DNA of 64,000 bases from DASWJZ01 sp963792885 (GCA_963792885.1 CAWBXX010000002.1:186001-250000), one strand, 5' to 3'. Shown: positions 26,822-36,301, numbered from the stretch's first letter. Made by a program: numbers and translations. Notes: generated from the letters alone by a model not told the origin.

Positions 26822-28198
26822 ATGGCAAGTGGGAATGGTGGAAAAGATGCGAGGGGACCGGCGGAATCGAGCCGCTTCATCCTCGGTCACTCGAACATCT
26901 TCACGCCTGAGGTCATCAACGACATCCACATCAAGTCGGAGCTCGGCCGCTACCGCATGCGCGGTTTCTCGCTCTTCAAGAAGATCCCGCATTGGGACGA
27001 TCTGACTTTCCTGCCCGGCACGCTGACGCGCTTCGTCATCGAGGGCTATCGCGAGAAGTGCGAGACGAAGACGGTGATCGGCCCGAAGGCCAAGCGGCCG
27101 TTCGAGCTCGATATCCCCGTCTACGTCACCGGCATGAGCTTCGGCGCGCTTTCTTACGAGGCGAAGATCGCGCTCGCCCGCGGCGCCACCATGGCCGGCT
27201 CTGCGACCTGCTCGGGCGAAGGCGGGATGATCCCGGACGAGCGGCGCTATTCGGTCAAGTGGTTCTACCAGTGCATCCAGTCGCGCTACGGCTTCAACCC
27301 GCACCATCTGCGGCTCGCCGACGCCTGCGAGTTCTTTATCGGACAAGGCTGCAAGGTCGGCCTCGGTGGGCATCTCATGGGCCAGAAGGTGACCGACCAA
27401 GTGGCCGAGATGCGATCGCTTCCCGCCGGCATCGATCAGCGCTCGCCGGCACGCCATCCCGACTGGCTCGGCCCGGACGACCTTGCGCTGAAGATCGAAG
27501 AGATCCGCGAGGCGACCAACTGGGAGATTCCGATCCAGCTGAAGCTCGGCGCCGCGCGCGTCTATGACGATGTGCGCATGGCCGTGAAATGCGGGCCGGA
27601 CTCCATCTATATCGACGGCATGGAGGGCGGCACCGGCGCCGGGCCGCACATCGCCGCGGAGGACACGGGCATCCCCGGCATCGCCGCGATCCGCCAGGCG
27701 CGCCGCGCCATCGACGAGCTCGGCAAGCGCGGCGAAGTCACGCTCGTCTATGCCGGCGGCGTCAGGAACGGTGGCGATGTCGCAAAGGCGCTGGCGCTCG
27801 GTGCCGACGCAATCGCCATCGGCCACTCCGTGCTGATGGCGCTGAACTGCAACAGGCATATCGATGGCGTCACCGACTACGAGAACGAGATCGGCGTGCC
27901 GGCGGGTTATTGCTACCACTGCCACACCGGGCGCTGCCCGGTCGGCGTCGCCACACAGGATCCCGAACTCAGGAAGCGGCTCGATCCGGATGAAGCGGCC
28001 GAGCGCGTCTACAATTTCCTCCACACGCTGACAATGGAGGCGCAGATGCTGGCGCGCGCTTGCGGCAAGACCAACGTCCACAGTCTCGAGCCGGAAGACC
28101 TCGCCGCGCTGACGATGGAAGCCTCGGCTATGGCGCAGGTGCCGCTTGCCGGCACCGACTACACTGTCGGCGTCGAGAACTACCACGACATCAGCTGA
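26822..28198 (+). CDS. mgsC: N-methylglutamate synthase subunit C (FMN, Fe-S)
   Basis: A 458-residue FMN/iron-sulfur glutamate-synthase-like subunit, intact. Signatures: YVTGMSFGALSYEAK, GQGCKVGLGGHLMG, DGMEGGTGAGPHIA, YAGGVRNGGDVAKAL, and the cluster motif CYHCHTGRCPVGVATQ near residues 364-380, giving three cysteines for an iron-sulfur cluster. It builds N-methylglutamate from 2-oxoglutarate, methylamine and reductant. The comparison with GlxD, which lacks these cysteines, is described under findings. Confidence 0.9.
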   Translation: MASGNGGKDARGPAESSRFILGHSNIFTPEVINDIHIKSELGRYRMRGFSLFKKIPHWDDLTFLPGTLTRFVIEGYREKCETKTVIGPKAKRPFELDIPVYVTGMSFGALSYEAKIALARGATMAGSATCSGEGGMIPDERRYSVKWFYQCIQSRYGFNPHHLRLADACEFFIGQGCKVGLGGHLMGQKVTDQVAEMRSLPAGIDQRSPARHPDWLGPDDLALKIEEIREATNWEIPIQLKLGAARVYDDVRMAVKCGPDSIYIDGMEGGTGAGPHIAAEDTGIPGIAAIRQARRAIDELGKRGEVTLVYAGGVRNGGDVAKALALGADAIAIGHSVLMALNCNRHIDGVTDYENEIGVPAGYCYHCHTGRCPVGVATQDPELRKRLDPDEAAERVYNFLHTLTMEAQMLARACGKTNVHSLEPEDLAALTMEASAMAQVPLAGTDYTVGVENYHDIS

Positions 28199-28215
28199 GG
28201 CACGGGATCGCTACG

Positions 28216-28635
28216 ATGGCCGGCAAAGGCGGATACAAGGGCGCGGAAGCCCAGGGCGACGTCGACAAGTTCCTGAAGGACGCCGCCGGGCTCGACTCCA
28301 GCCGCGAGCAGGAGATCGGACAGCACATCGGCTACCGCTACGATGTGAATTTGCTGCCCGATTACGGCCGCCTTACCCCCTATCTCAAGGGCTACATGGA
28401 GTTCATGGGCTGGGACGACCTGAACTGGCTGGAAGACATCCACATGGGGTACGAGGATGGGCAGCCCGCTATTTTCGACCGCAACATTAATGGCTGGGTG
28501 CGCATCCCGAAAACCATGTCGTTGCCCGACAACCAACAGGACCGGGACATGCTGGCGCGCGAGCTGCTGGTGCGCTTCCAGACCTCGCCGCGCCACCCGC
28601 TGAGAGAGCTGAATGAAGCCTACCGGAAATTCTGA
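28216..28635 (+). CDS. Small conserved unknown in the mgs operon
   Basis: A 139-residue soluble protein without recognised domain. The start has an acceptable AGGCACGGG upstream and lies 18 bases after mgsC. It is rich in aromatic and acidic residues (for example YMEFMGWDDLNWLEDIHMG) and lacks cysteine. Since its coding frame keeps strong GC3 bias and ends cleanly, it is probably a real gene co-transcribed with gmaS-mgsABC. A structural or regulatory partner of the synthase is possible, but no function can be read from sequence. Confidence 0.7.
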   Translation: MAGKGGYKGAEAQGDVDKFLKDAAGLDSSREQEIGQHIGYRYDVNLLPDYGRLTPYLKGYMEFMGWDDLNWLEDIHMGYEDGQPAIFDRNINGWVRIPKTMSLPDNQQDRDMLARELLVRFQTSPRHPLRELNEAYRKF

Positions 28636-28638
28636 GAC

Positions 28639-28658
28639 GCTAGGGGCCCGCCCCTGGC
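28639..28658. terminator. Hairpin at converging 3' ends
   Basis: An eight-pair stem (GCTAGGGG / CCCCTGGC with one G-T pair) and a CCCG loop lies just after the stop at 28635 and overlaps the end of the opposing gene. It could end transcription on either strand, though there is no T-run. Confidence 0.4.
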
Positions 28659-29234
28659 GCCAAGAGGCCCGGCGGTCGCGGCCTCGCCTCGGCGCGCGCC
28701 CAGTCGGGGCGGAAGGCGAGCACCTGCACGGCACTGACGACGGCCGGGTTGAAGATGCGATTGTGCCAGACGGTCGCCTCGCGGGCGGGATCGCCCTCCT
28801 TAAGCTCGAAGACCGCGCACGGCAGCCGGAAGAATTGCCGGAACTGATCGAACTCCAGGTAGCAGGCGCCCTCGGCGAGAAGCGCTGGCCGCGATGGGCG
28901 AACTGGCCGGCAGAAGCGCGGTCAGGCGGTCGCTGAAACTCGCCGGGCGCTGGAAGTGCTCCGCTTGAAGAAATGCCAGGCCCCGGTCGTAGACAACCAT
29001 CGGGTCCGCCGACTTCTGCGCCTGGAAGCGGAAGAAGGCGGTGCTCTCGGCCGGCTCTTTCGGAACGATCAGGACTGTCAGCGCCTCCGCGATGACACCG
29101 CCGTTTGTGCCGAGCGCCCGCGGCCGCATGCCGGGCGACGGGCGTCCGCCGTCCTGGCGCATCGCGACCTGCCTGATACGGCATTGCCAGCCGATGAAGT
29201 GGTCACGGAGTTCTTCTGTGGGAGTCTTCGGCAT
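28640..29234 (-). CDS. Conserved hypothetical protein convergent with mgs operon (one frame break)
   Basis: About 197 residues after removing one apparent extra T near 28876. The two halves then read continuously (SSPIAASAL then LAEGACYLEFDQF). It has no signal peptide or membrane segment. The C-terminal region FRLPCAVFELKEGDPA and TVWHNRIFNP is well formed and coding-like. I do not recognise the family. It is divergent from amt across 202 bases and converges on the mgs operon, so it may be regulatory or accessory to amine uptake, which is inference only. Confidence 0.55.
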
Positions 29235-29436
29235 GACCCGGCGACTATTTTGAACTTTTCGTTACATTACGGGTTTGGCGGGAGCCTCTCTGGGGACCCC
29301 GCCATGCGGACGGTGACGCAGACTTCGCGTGTCAAAGTGGGGGCGCTGAATATGTAGCATCGTCGGTCTGAACCCGCGGCGCAATGATCTCGGAAAGATT
29401 TGCGCTGCCGCGGATGCGACATTGGGGGAGCATCAC

Positions 29437-30789
29437 ATGGGCGACAATTTATCTGCCTTAACGACACTGTTCACCGAGTTCTACTACTGGGTGACGATCG
29501 TATTCATGTTTCTGATTCACGTCGGTTTCTGCGTCTACGAGGTCGGGGTCAGCCGCCGCCGCAATCATCTTCACACGCTGATGAAGAACACGATGCTGAT
29601 CCCTGTGGTCACCGTCACGTTCTTCTTCTTCGGCTGGTGGATCTATTTCGGCCTTCCGAACGGACCTGGGATCACCGGTGGCATCCTCTTCGATGCAGGC
29701 ACGCCGAATGCGCCCTGGTCGCCGACCATGGCGCCGAACCTCGGCGATCACATAACCGGCGTTTTCTGGGGAGCGTTCTTGCTCTTCTCGCTGACCGCGG
29801 CTTCGATCGTGTCGGGCGCCGTCATCGAGCGCATACGCACCGGCGCGTTTCTGGTCATCGCCGTGCTCATCGGCTCGGTGACCTGGATGATCGATGCGGC
29901 GTGGGGCTGGAGCTACAACGGGTGGATGGTCAAGGTGCTCGGCTATCACGACGCCTACGCGTCCGGCGTCATCCACGCGATCGCCGGCGGCACAGCGCTC
30001 GGCGTGCTCCTGGTGCTCGGCCCGCGTCTCGGGCGCTTCACGTCCGACGGCAAGCCGCGTGATTTCGTGCCGCAGAACACCTGGCTGGTCACGGTCGGGT
30101 TATTCCTGATCTACACCGGCTTCTGGGGATTCTACGCCGCGTGCAACGTTCCGATCATCTCGCCGGAGACGATCGGCGGCCAGATCACCGGCGCGACTTG
30201 GACGGCCACGACGATCTACCTGACGCCAACCACACTCGGCGGCATCACCTTCAACTTCCTGATGTCGTTGTCGGGCGGCATGATGGTGGCCTACTTGATC
30301 TCCAAGGGCGACCCGTTCTGGACCTACTCGGGCGGCCTCGCCGGCATCATCACCGCCTCGGCCGGCAACGACCTCTATCACCCGATCCAGGCCATGTTCA
30401 TCGGCGGGATCGGCACGTTCATCGCCTACAAGATGCACTACTGGGTCGAGAAGAAATTCAAGATCGACGACGCAGTGGGCGCCGTGGCGGTGCACGGCTA
30501 TGCCGGCTTCATCGGCGTTGTCATCGCCGGTTTCGTGCTCTGGGGTTATCCGTCGTCGCCCTACGAGGGCTACGCGACGGTCAATCCGATCGGACAGATC
30601 ATCGGCGCGATTATCATGTTCTTCGTCCTCGGCTTCATCCCGGGATGGGTCACGGCGAAGATCTTCAACGCTTTCGGACTGCTCCGCGTGCCGCGGCAGG
30701 TCGAGCTCATGGGCCTCGATTTCAAGAGCCTGCACGAACAGGAAGCAGCGCGCACCGACGTCAGAAACACCGAGAAGGCGCTTGCTTAG
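29437..30789 (+). CDS. Divergent Amt/MEP-type transporter, candidate methylammonium channel
   Basis: A 450-residue protein with about 11 hydrophobic segments and Amt-family marks: GVSRRRNHLHTLMKNT near the first helices, an aspartate then SGVIHAIAGG with a pore histidine, and VAVHGYAGFIGVV with the second pore histidine. It departs from canonical AmtB in several positions: the DFAGG element reads DAYASG. It sits between the mgs and mgd genes, not beside glnK, and is followed 24 bases later by a 70-residue membrane gene. Methylammonium or ammonium movement in the NMG pathway is the likely role. ATG 29437 has a GGGGGAG site. Confidence 0.8.
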   Translation: MGDNLSALTTLFTEFYYWVTIVFMFLIHVGFCVYEVGVSRRRNHLHTLMKNTMLIPVVTVTFFFFGWWIYFGLPNGPGITGGILFDAGTPNAPWSPTMAPNLGDHITGVFWGAFLLFSLTAASIVSGAVIERIRTGAFLVIAVLIGSVTWMIDAAWGWSYNGWMVKVLGYHDAYASGVIHAIAGGTALGVLLVLGPRLGRFTSDGKPRDFVPQNTWLVTVGLFLIYTGFWGFYAACNVPIISPETIGGQITGATWTATTIYLTPTTLGGITFNFLMSLSGGMMVAYLISKGDPFWTYSGGLAGIITASAGNDLYHPIQAMFIGGIGTFIAYKMHYWVEKKFKIDDAVGAVAVHGYAGFIGVVIAGFVLWGYPSSPYEGYATVNPIGQIIGAIIMFFVLGFIPGWVTAKIFNAFGLLRVPRQVELMGLDFKSLHEQEAARTDVRNTEKALA

Positions 30790-30813
30790 CGCTCTTCAGT
30801 AGGAGGATCGAAA

Positions 30814-31026
30814 ATGGGCAACTCTTGGGCAGTCGATCTCGCCAACATTGGCGCGATCTACCCGTGGCAAGGCTCGGAAGTGATCATGTTCCTCGTCGCT
30901 TTCGTCCTCTGGATCGTGTTTCACGTCCTGCAGATCAAGCAGGAGAACGTGGACTACAACGAAGACATCGACCGTTACGGCTCTGCCGAGTCGATCAAAA
31001 AGGCGCTCGACGAGCATCCGACCTGA
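30814..31026 (+). CDS. 70-residue single-pass membrane protein paired with Amt
   Basis: A small protein with one strong transmembrane helix (about residues 22-42, EVIMFLVAFVLWIVFHV) and an acidic, soluble C-terminal tail (ENVDYNEDIDRYG). It has a good AGGAGGATCG ribosome-binding site 24 bases after the Amt stop and is followed by a strong terminator, so amt and this gene form a two-gene unit. I know no named family. A regulatory or stabilising subunit of the Amt-type transporter is the simplest idea. Confidence 0.75.
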   Translation: MGNSWAVDLANIGAIYPWQGSEVIMFLVAFVLWIVFHVLQIKQENVDYNEDIDRYGSAESIKKALDEHPT

Positions 31027-31033
31027 CAAGTGC

Positions 31034-31066
31034 GGGGGCGCCGGCCGATCGGCGGGCGCCCCTTTT
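31034..31066 (+). terminator. Rho-independent terminator after amt and small membrane gene
   Basis: GGGGCGCC (31035-31042) pairs with GGCGCCCC (31055-31062) around a further GCCGATCGGC palindrome, followed directly by TTTT. It lies eight bases after the stop of the 70-residue membrane gene and separates it from mgdA. Confidence 0.85.
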
Positions 31067-31120
31067 CCGACCGCGAGCGATTAATGTGAGAGCCGGCGTT
31101 CGCCTTCAAGCAGGCAAATC

Positions 31121-32359
31121 GTGGTCTTTGCGCTCCTGAAACACGGCTTCGGCCTCGGCAAGTTCGAGCGCCAGCTCCCGGCTGCGAAGCCTCTCAAACC
31201 GTCCTACGATGTGGTCATCATCGGAGGAGGCGGGCATGGAGCGGCGACCGCCTATTATCTCGCGCGCGACTACGGCATCACCGACGTCGCCATCCTCGAG
31301 AAGGGTTACCTCGGCGGCGGCAACACCGCGCGAAACACCACCATCATCCGCTCCAACTACCTGACGCCGGAAGGCGTGAAGTTCTATGACGAGTTGCTGA
31401 CGCTCTGGAAGGACCTCGCCGACGACTTCGACATGAACATCATGTATTCGGAGCGCGGTCATTTCACCCTTGCTCATACCGACGCCGCGATCCGCACGTC
31501 GCGCTGGCGGGCAGAGGTGAACAGGCATCTCGGCGTCGATTCCGAGCTTGTCTTCCGCGACGACATCGCCCGCCTCTGCCCCGAGCTCAACCTCTCCGAG
31601 GACGTGCGCTATCCGATCCTCGGCGCGCTCTATCATCCGCCGGGCGCTATCGCCCGCCACGACGCGGTCGCCTGGGGCTATGCGCGCGGCGCCACGCAGC
31701 GCGGCGCCGAATTGCATCAGCTGACCGAGGTGACCGGAATCGCCCGCGCGAACGGCAGGGCGGTCGGCGTGGAGACGACGCGCGGCAGCGTGAAGGCGGG
31801 GCGGATCATCCAATGCGTCGCCGGCATGAGCTCCGTCGTGGCCAAGATGGCAGGCTTCAAGCTTCCGATCCGCACCATTCCGCTGCAGGCCTGTGTGACC
31901 CAGCCGCTTAAGCCGTTCCTCGATCCGATCATCGTGTCGGGCAGCCTCCACATCTACGTTTCGCAGAGCGCCCGCGGTGAGCTCGTCATGGGCGGCTCGA
32001 CCGACCCCTACGGCCTCTATCGCCCGCGCTCCACGCTCGACTTCAAGGAAGGGCTGATGGCGCATATGCTGGAGCTCTTTCCCTTCCTCGCCAACGTGAA
32101 GGTGCTCCGGCAATGGGCGGGGCTTGCCGACATGACGCCGGATTTTTCGCCGGTGATGGGCGAGACGCCGGTCGGGAGCTACTATATCGACGCGGGCTGG
32201 GGCACGTGGGGCTTCAAGGCGACGCCGGTCTGCGGCAAGCAGAACGCCAAGATGCTGGCAACCGGAAAGGTCCCCGACCTCATCCAGCCGTTTCGCCTTT
32301 CCCGCTTCGAGGAATTCAAACAGGTCGGCGAGAAGGGCGCCGCCTCGGTCGGGCATTGA
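31121..32359 (+). CDS. mgdA: N-methylglutamate dehydrogenase subunit A (SoxB-like)
   Basis: A 412-residue homologue of the beta subunit of heterotetrameric sarcosine oxidase. It holds FAD (VVIIGGGGHGAATAYYL near residue 30) and the RHDAVAWGYAR motif near residue 178, whose histidine carries covalent FMN in sarcosine oxidase. In the NMG pathway it forms the catalytic core that oxidises N-methylglutamate to glutamate. The start is a GTG at 31121; there is no ATG between it and an upstream stop in frame. mgdB follows 13 bases after its stop. Confidence 0.88.
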   Translation: MVFALLKHGFGLGKFERQLPAAKPLKPSYDVVIIGGGGHGAATAYYLARDYGITDVAILEKGYLGGGNTARNTTIIRSNYLTPEGVKFYDELLTLWKDLADDFDMNIMYSERGHFTLAHTDAAIRTSRWRAEVNRHLGVDSELVFRDDIARLCPELNLSEDVRYPILGALYHPPGAIARHDAVAWGYARGATQRGAELHQLTEVTGIARANGRAVGVETTRGSVKAGRIIQCVAGMSSVVAKMAGFKLPIRTIPLQACVTQPLKPFLDPIIVSGSLHIYVSQSARGELVMGGSTDPYGLYRPRSTLDFKEGLMAHMLELFPFLANVKVLRQWAGLADMTPDFSPVMGETPVGSYYIDAGWGTWGFKATPVCGKQNAKMLATGKVPDLIQPFRLSRFEEFKQVGEKGAASVGH

Positions 32360-32372
32360 CGAGGGCGGGATC

Positions 32373-32673
32373 ATGAAGCTCATGCACTGCCCGCTGAACG
32401 GCCCGCGCAACATCTCCGAATTCGTCTGCGGCGGCGAGGTGCGCGAGGAGCCGGATCCCCTCCCGCTGCACCGACCCCGAATGGGCTGATCATGTCTTTC
32501 TGCATGACAATCAGCCGGTCGTGGTGCGCGAATGGTGGCTGCATGCGCCGACGGCCTATTGGTTCATCGCCGAGCGCAATACGCTGACCGACGAGATCGT
32601 GCGCACCTATCCCGCCTCGGAGGTCTTCAAGAGCCGGCGGGACTATTCCAAGCCCGACGCGGGGTCCGCATGA
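32373..32673 (+). CDS. mgdB: N-methylglutamate dehydrogenase subunit B (SoxD-like, one frame break)
   Basis: About 99 residues once one apparent extra C in the run near 32460 is removed; the frame then runs EEPDPSRCTDPEWADHVFL. It matches the delta subunit of sarcosine oxidase with VVVREWWLHAPTAYWFIAERN. Sarcosine oxidase delta binds zinc through an N-terminal CPxC motif; here the start reads MHCPLNG, with Cys6 but no second cysteine three residues on, so the metal site is probably altered. Its TGA overlaps the mgdC ATG by four bases. Confidence 0.82.
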
Positions 32674-35588
32674 CAGGCGGCGAGAACCGGCTGCCGCCGC
32701 AATCCGGCGAGTGGATCGACCGGTCGCGCAAGGTCGCCTTCACGTTCGCGGGCGAACGCGTGGAGGGCCACGCGGGTGACACGATCGCAAGCGCGCTCGC
32801 GGCGCATGGCAAATGGATCCTCTCGCGCTCGTTCAAATATCGCCGTCCGCGCGGCGTGCTCACGATGGCCGGTCAGGACGCCAACACGCTGGTGCAGCTT
32901 CCCGATGAGCCGAACGTGGCGGCGGACACCGTGCCGATCAGCGAAGGCCTCCGCGTAGAGGGCCAGAACTTCGACGGCAGCCTGGAGAACGACCGGGGTG
33001 CGCTGATCGGAGCCTTCGGTAAGTTCCTGCCGGTCGGCTTCTACTACAAAAGCTTCTTTCGCCCGAAGGGCGCCTGGAAATTCTGGGAGCCCATCATCCG
33101 CCGGCGCGCCGGCCTTGGGAAAGTCAATCTCGCCGCGCACCACGGCTATTTCGACAAGGCCTATTCCTGGTGCGATGTTGCCGTGATCGGCGGCGGTCCG
33201 GCCGGCATGGCCGCGGCGCTCCGCGCCGCGCGCGCCGGCGCCGACGTGCTTCTCGTCGACGAGAACCGCGCGCTCGGCGGCAGCCTCAACTATGCGCGTT
33301 TCGACGTCGAAGGCGCGCGCCGGCCGCCGCGGCCCTCGCCACACTTCGGGATCAGGTTGCGGCGGAGCCCGGCATCAAGATGATGACCGGGGCGGTCGTT
33401 ACCGGCCTCTTCGACGACAACTGGCTGTCGGTCGTCGAGGGCAATCGCCTTCACAAGGTGCGCGCCAAAAAGGTGGTGCTTGCCACCGGCTCCATCGAGC
33501 AGCCGCTCGTTTTCCGCAACAACGACCTGCCGGGGATCATGCTCGCCTCGGCCGCGCAGCGCCTCATCCGCCAATTCGGCGTCCGCCCCGGTGAGCGCGC
33601 AGTCGTCGCGACCGCGAACACGGACGGCTACGCCGCCGCGATCGACCTGATTTCCGCTGGGGTCGAGGTAGGGGCTGTGCTCGACCTGCAGCAGCAACCG
33701 CGGCGCTGCGCCATCGCCGATGCCGTGCGCGACCATGGCGTTCGCGTGCTCCAGGGCTTCACCGCTTGGGAGGCGATTCCCGAGCGCGGCAACCGGCATA
33801 TACGCGGCATCGTAGCGCGAGCGCTCGATGCGCCCGGCAAGGTCGACGGAACGTCCATCACCTTCGATTGCGACCTGCTTCTGACATCCGTCGGCTTCAT
33901 GCCGACGCATCAGCTTCTGTCGCATGCCGGCGGCAAGGTCCGTTACGATCCGGCAAGCGCGATGTTCGCGGTCCGCGAGGTTCCGAAGGATATCGCGGTC
34001 GCCGGCTCGCTCGCCGGCGCCTATGCGCTCGATGCGGTGATGGCGGAAGGCGAAGCCGCCGGGCATGCGGCCGTCGGCGGCGCTCAAGCTCGATGCCGGC
34101 CCCTCCCCCGTCGTCCCCAACGATCGCGGCAGCCTCGGGCAATCGCATCCCTGGCCGATCTTCCCGCATCTGAAGGGCAAGGACTTCGTCGATTTCGACG
34201 AGGACCTGCAGGTCGCCGATATCCGAAACGCTGTCACCGAGGGCTACGATCACATCGAGCTGGTGAAGCGCTACTCGACGATCGGCATGGGGCCGTCACA
34301 GGGGCGGCACTCGGCGCTGAATGCCGCGCGGCTGACCGCCGAGGCGACCGGGCAGGATATCGAGGCCGTCGGCCATACCACGGCACGCCCGCCCTTCGCG
34401 GCGGAGAAAATGGGCGTGCTCGCCGGGCGAGGCTTCGAGCCGGTGCGCTTGACCGCGATGCACCACAGGCACATCGAGCTCGGCGCCCGCATGATGCCCG
34501 CCGGGCTCTGGATGCGGCCTGCCTATTACGGGGCGAAGGAGGAGCGTGAACGGATGATCCGCGAGGAGGCGCTCGCCGTTCGCAACAATGTCGGGATGAT
34601 CGATGTCTCGACGCTTGGCGGGATCGAGGTCTGCGGGCCGGACGCGGCGGAGTTCCTCGAGCGGCTCTACACCTTCGCCTACAAAAAGCAGGAGGTCGGC
34701 CGCTCCCGCTACGTCCTGATGACGGACGAAGCCGGCGTGATCATCGACGACGGCGTCGCCTGCCGTCTGCACGAAGAGCATTTCTACGTCACCGCGACGA
34801 CGAGCGGCGTCGATAACGTCTATCGCAGCATGCTGTGGCGGAATGCGCAGTGGCGGCTCGACGTCGTCGTCACCAACGTCACCGCCGCCTTCGCCGGTGT
34901 CAACATCGCGGGGCCGCGTTCGCGCGAGGTGCTTCAGCGACTTGCCGACATCGATCTGTCGCGCCAGGCGTTCCCGTATCTCGGCGTCAGGATCGGTTAT
35001 GTCGCCGGCATTCCGGCGCGGCTGATGCGCGTCGGCTTCGTCGGCGAGCTCGGCTACGAGATCCATGTTCCCGCGAGCCAGGGCGAGGCGCTTTGGGATG
35101 CGCTCATGGAGGCGGGAAAGCGCGAGGGAATTCGTCCGTTCGGCGTGGAGGCGCAGCGGCTTCTGCGGCTCGAGAAGGGTCACATCATCGTCAGCCAGGA
35201 CACCGACGGCCTGACCACGCCGAGCGAAGCCGACATGGCCTGGGCGATCTCGCGGCGGAAGCCCTATTTCGTCGGCGGTCGCTCGATCGCCATCCAGGAC
35301 AGGAACGGTTTGCAGCGAAAGCTCGTCGGCTTCGTGATCGACGACAAGAACGCGCCTATCCCCGAGGAGTGCCACCTGACGCTTAAAGAGAACGAGATCG
35401 TCGGCCGCGTCACCTCCGCCGCCTGGTCCGATTCGTTGAAGCAGACGATCGGCCTTGCTTACGTGCATCCGGACCAGACCGGGATCGGCGCTTCGTTCGA
35501 CATCAAGGTCGCGGGCGGACGCATCGTAGAAGGCCGAGTGGTGAAGCTTCCGTTCTACGACCCCGACGGCGCGCGTCAGGAGATGTGA
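32670..35588 (+). CDS. mgdC: N-methylglutamate dehydrogenase subunit C (SoxA-like, two frame breaks)
   Basis: About 972 residues after correcting a missing base near 33322 and an extra G near 34077; the two cancel in total length. Order of domains: Fer2_4-like N-terminus (residues about 15-100, VEGHAGDTIASAL), NAD/FAD Rossmann domain (VIGGGPAGMAAALRA near residue 172, second dinucleotide fold near residue 305), then a GcvT-type folate-binding domain from about residue 630 to the end (MRVGFVGELGYEIHVP). It passes the methyl carbon released from N-methylglutamate to tetrahydrofolate. Overlap with mgdB indicates coupled translation. Confidence 0.88.
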
Positions 35589-35590
35589 CG

Positions 35591-36301
35591 ATGAGCGAAG
35601 GCGCCCGCCATCTTCCGGAAGAGCGTCTGCGGCGGAGTTTTCTCTACCGCGACCTCCAGGCGGCGGGCGCTCGCTTCCGCCCGCTCAACGACGCGATGGT
35701 GGCGACATCTTTCGGCGACGCCGATGAGACCGGAATCGCGCGAAAACTTGGGCTCGCCGACCTCTCGCCGCTTCCGCGCACCGGCTTCAAGGGGCCGAAG
35801 ATGGCCGAATGGATGGCCGCGCAGGGAATCACCCTTGGCGAGGCGTCGAACGTCGCCTACCCCGCCTCCGGCGGGCTCCTCGCCGCTAGGCTTGCCGCGG
35901 GAGAAGTTCTCGTTCTTTGCGCGCCCGACGGCGACGAGCAGCCGGTCGTTGCGCTGGAGCGTGCATGGAGCTACGCCGCCGTCGGCGTCTGGCCCGTGCC
36001 ACGACGCGACGCTTCCTTCTGGTTCATGGTGACCGGAGAACATGCCGCCACGATCTTCGCCAAGATCTGCGGCGTCGATCTCAGAGCAAAATCCTTCGCC
36101 AATCACCGGATCGCGCAGACCTCCGTCGCGCGGTCGAACGGCATCGTGATCCGTTCCGATCTCGGCGACGTGCCCGCCTATCACCTCCTGGGGGACAGCG
36201 CGTCCGCAGGTTTCGCATGGGAGTCTGTCCTGGACACGATGAAAGAATTCGGTGGTTCCCCGATCGGCCTCGACGCCCTTCACAAGCTGGCGGCCGAATG
36301 A
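35591..36301 (+). CDS. mgdD: N-methylglutamate dehydrogenase subunit D (SoxG-like)
   Basis: A 236-residue homologue of the sarcosine oxidase gamma subunit, a GcvT-like fold that stabilises the alpha/beta contact. Recognisable stretches are GLADLSPLPRTGFKGP and FWFMVTGEHAATIFAKICGVDL. It starts two bases after the mgdC stop and closes the mgd operon. No further gene is visible from 36302 to 36528. Confidence 0.85.
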   Translation: MSEGARHLPEERLRRSFLYRDLQAAGARFRPLNDAMVATSFGDADETGIARKLGLADLSPLPRTGFKGPKMAEWMAAQGITLGEASNVAYPASGGLLAARLAAGEVLVLCAPDGDEQPVVALERAWSYAAVGVWPVPRRDASFWFMVTGEHAATIFAKICGVDLRAKSFANHRIAQTSVARSNGIVIRSDLGDVPAYHLLGDSASAGFAWESVLDTMKEFGGSPIGLDALHKLAAE

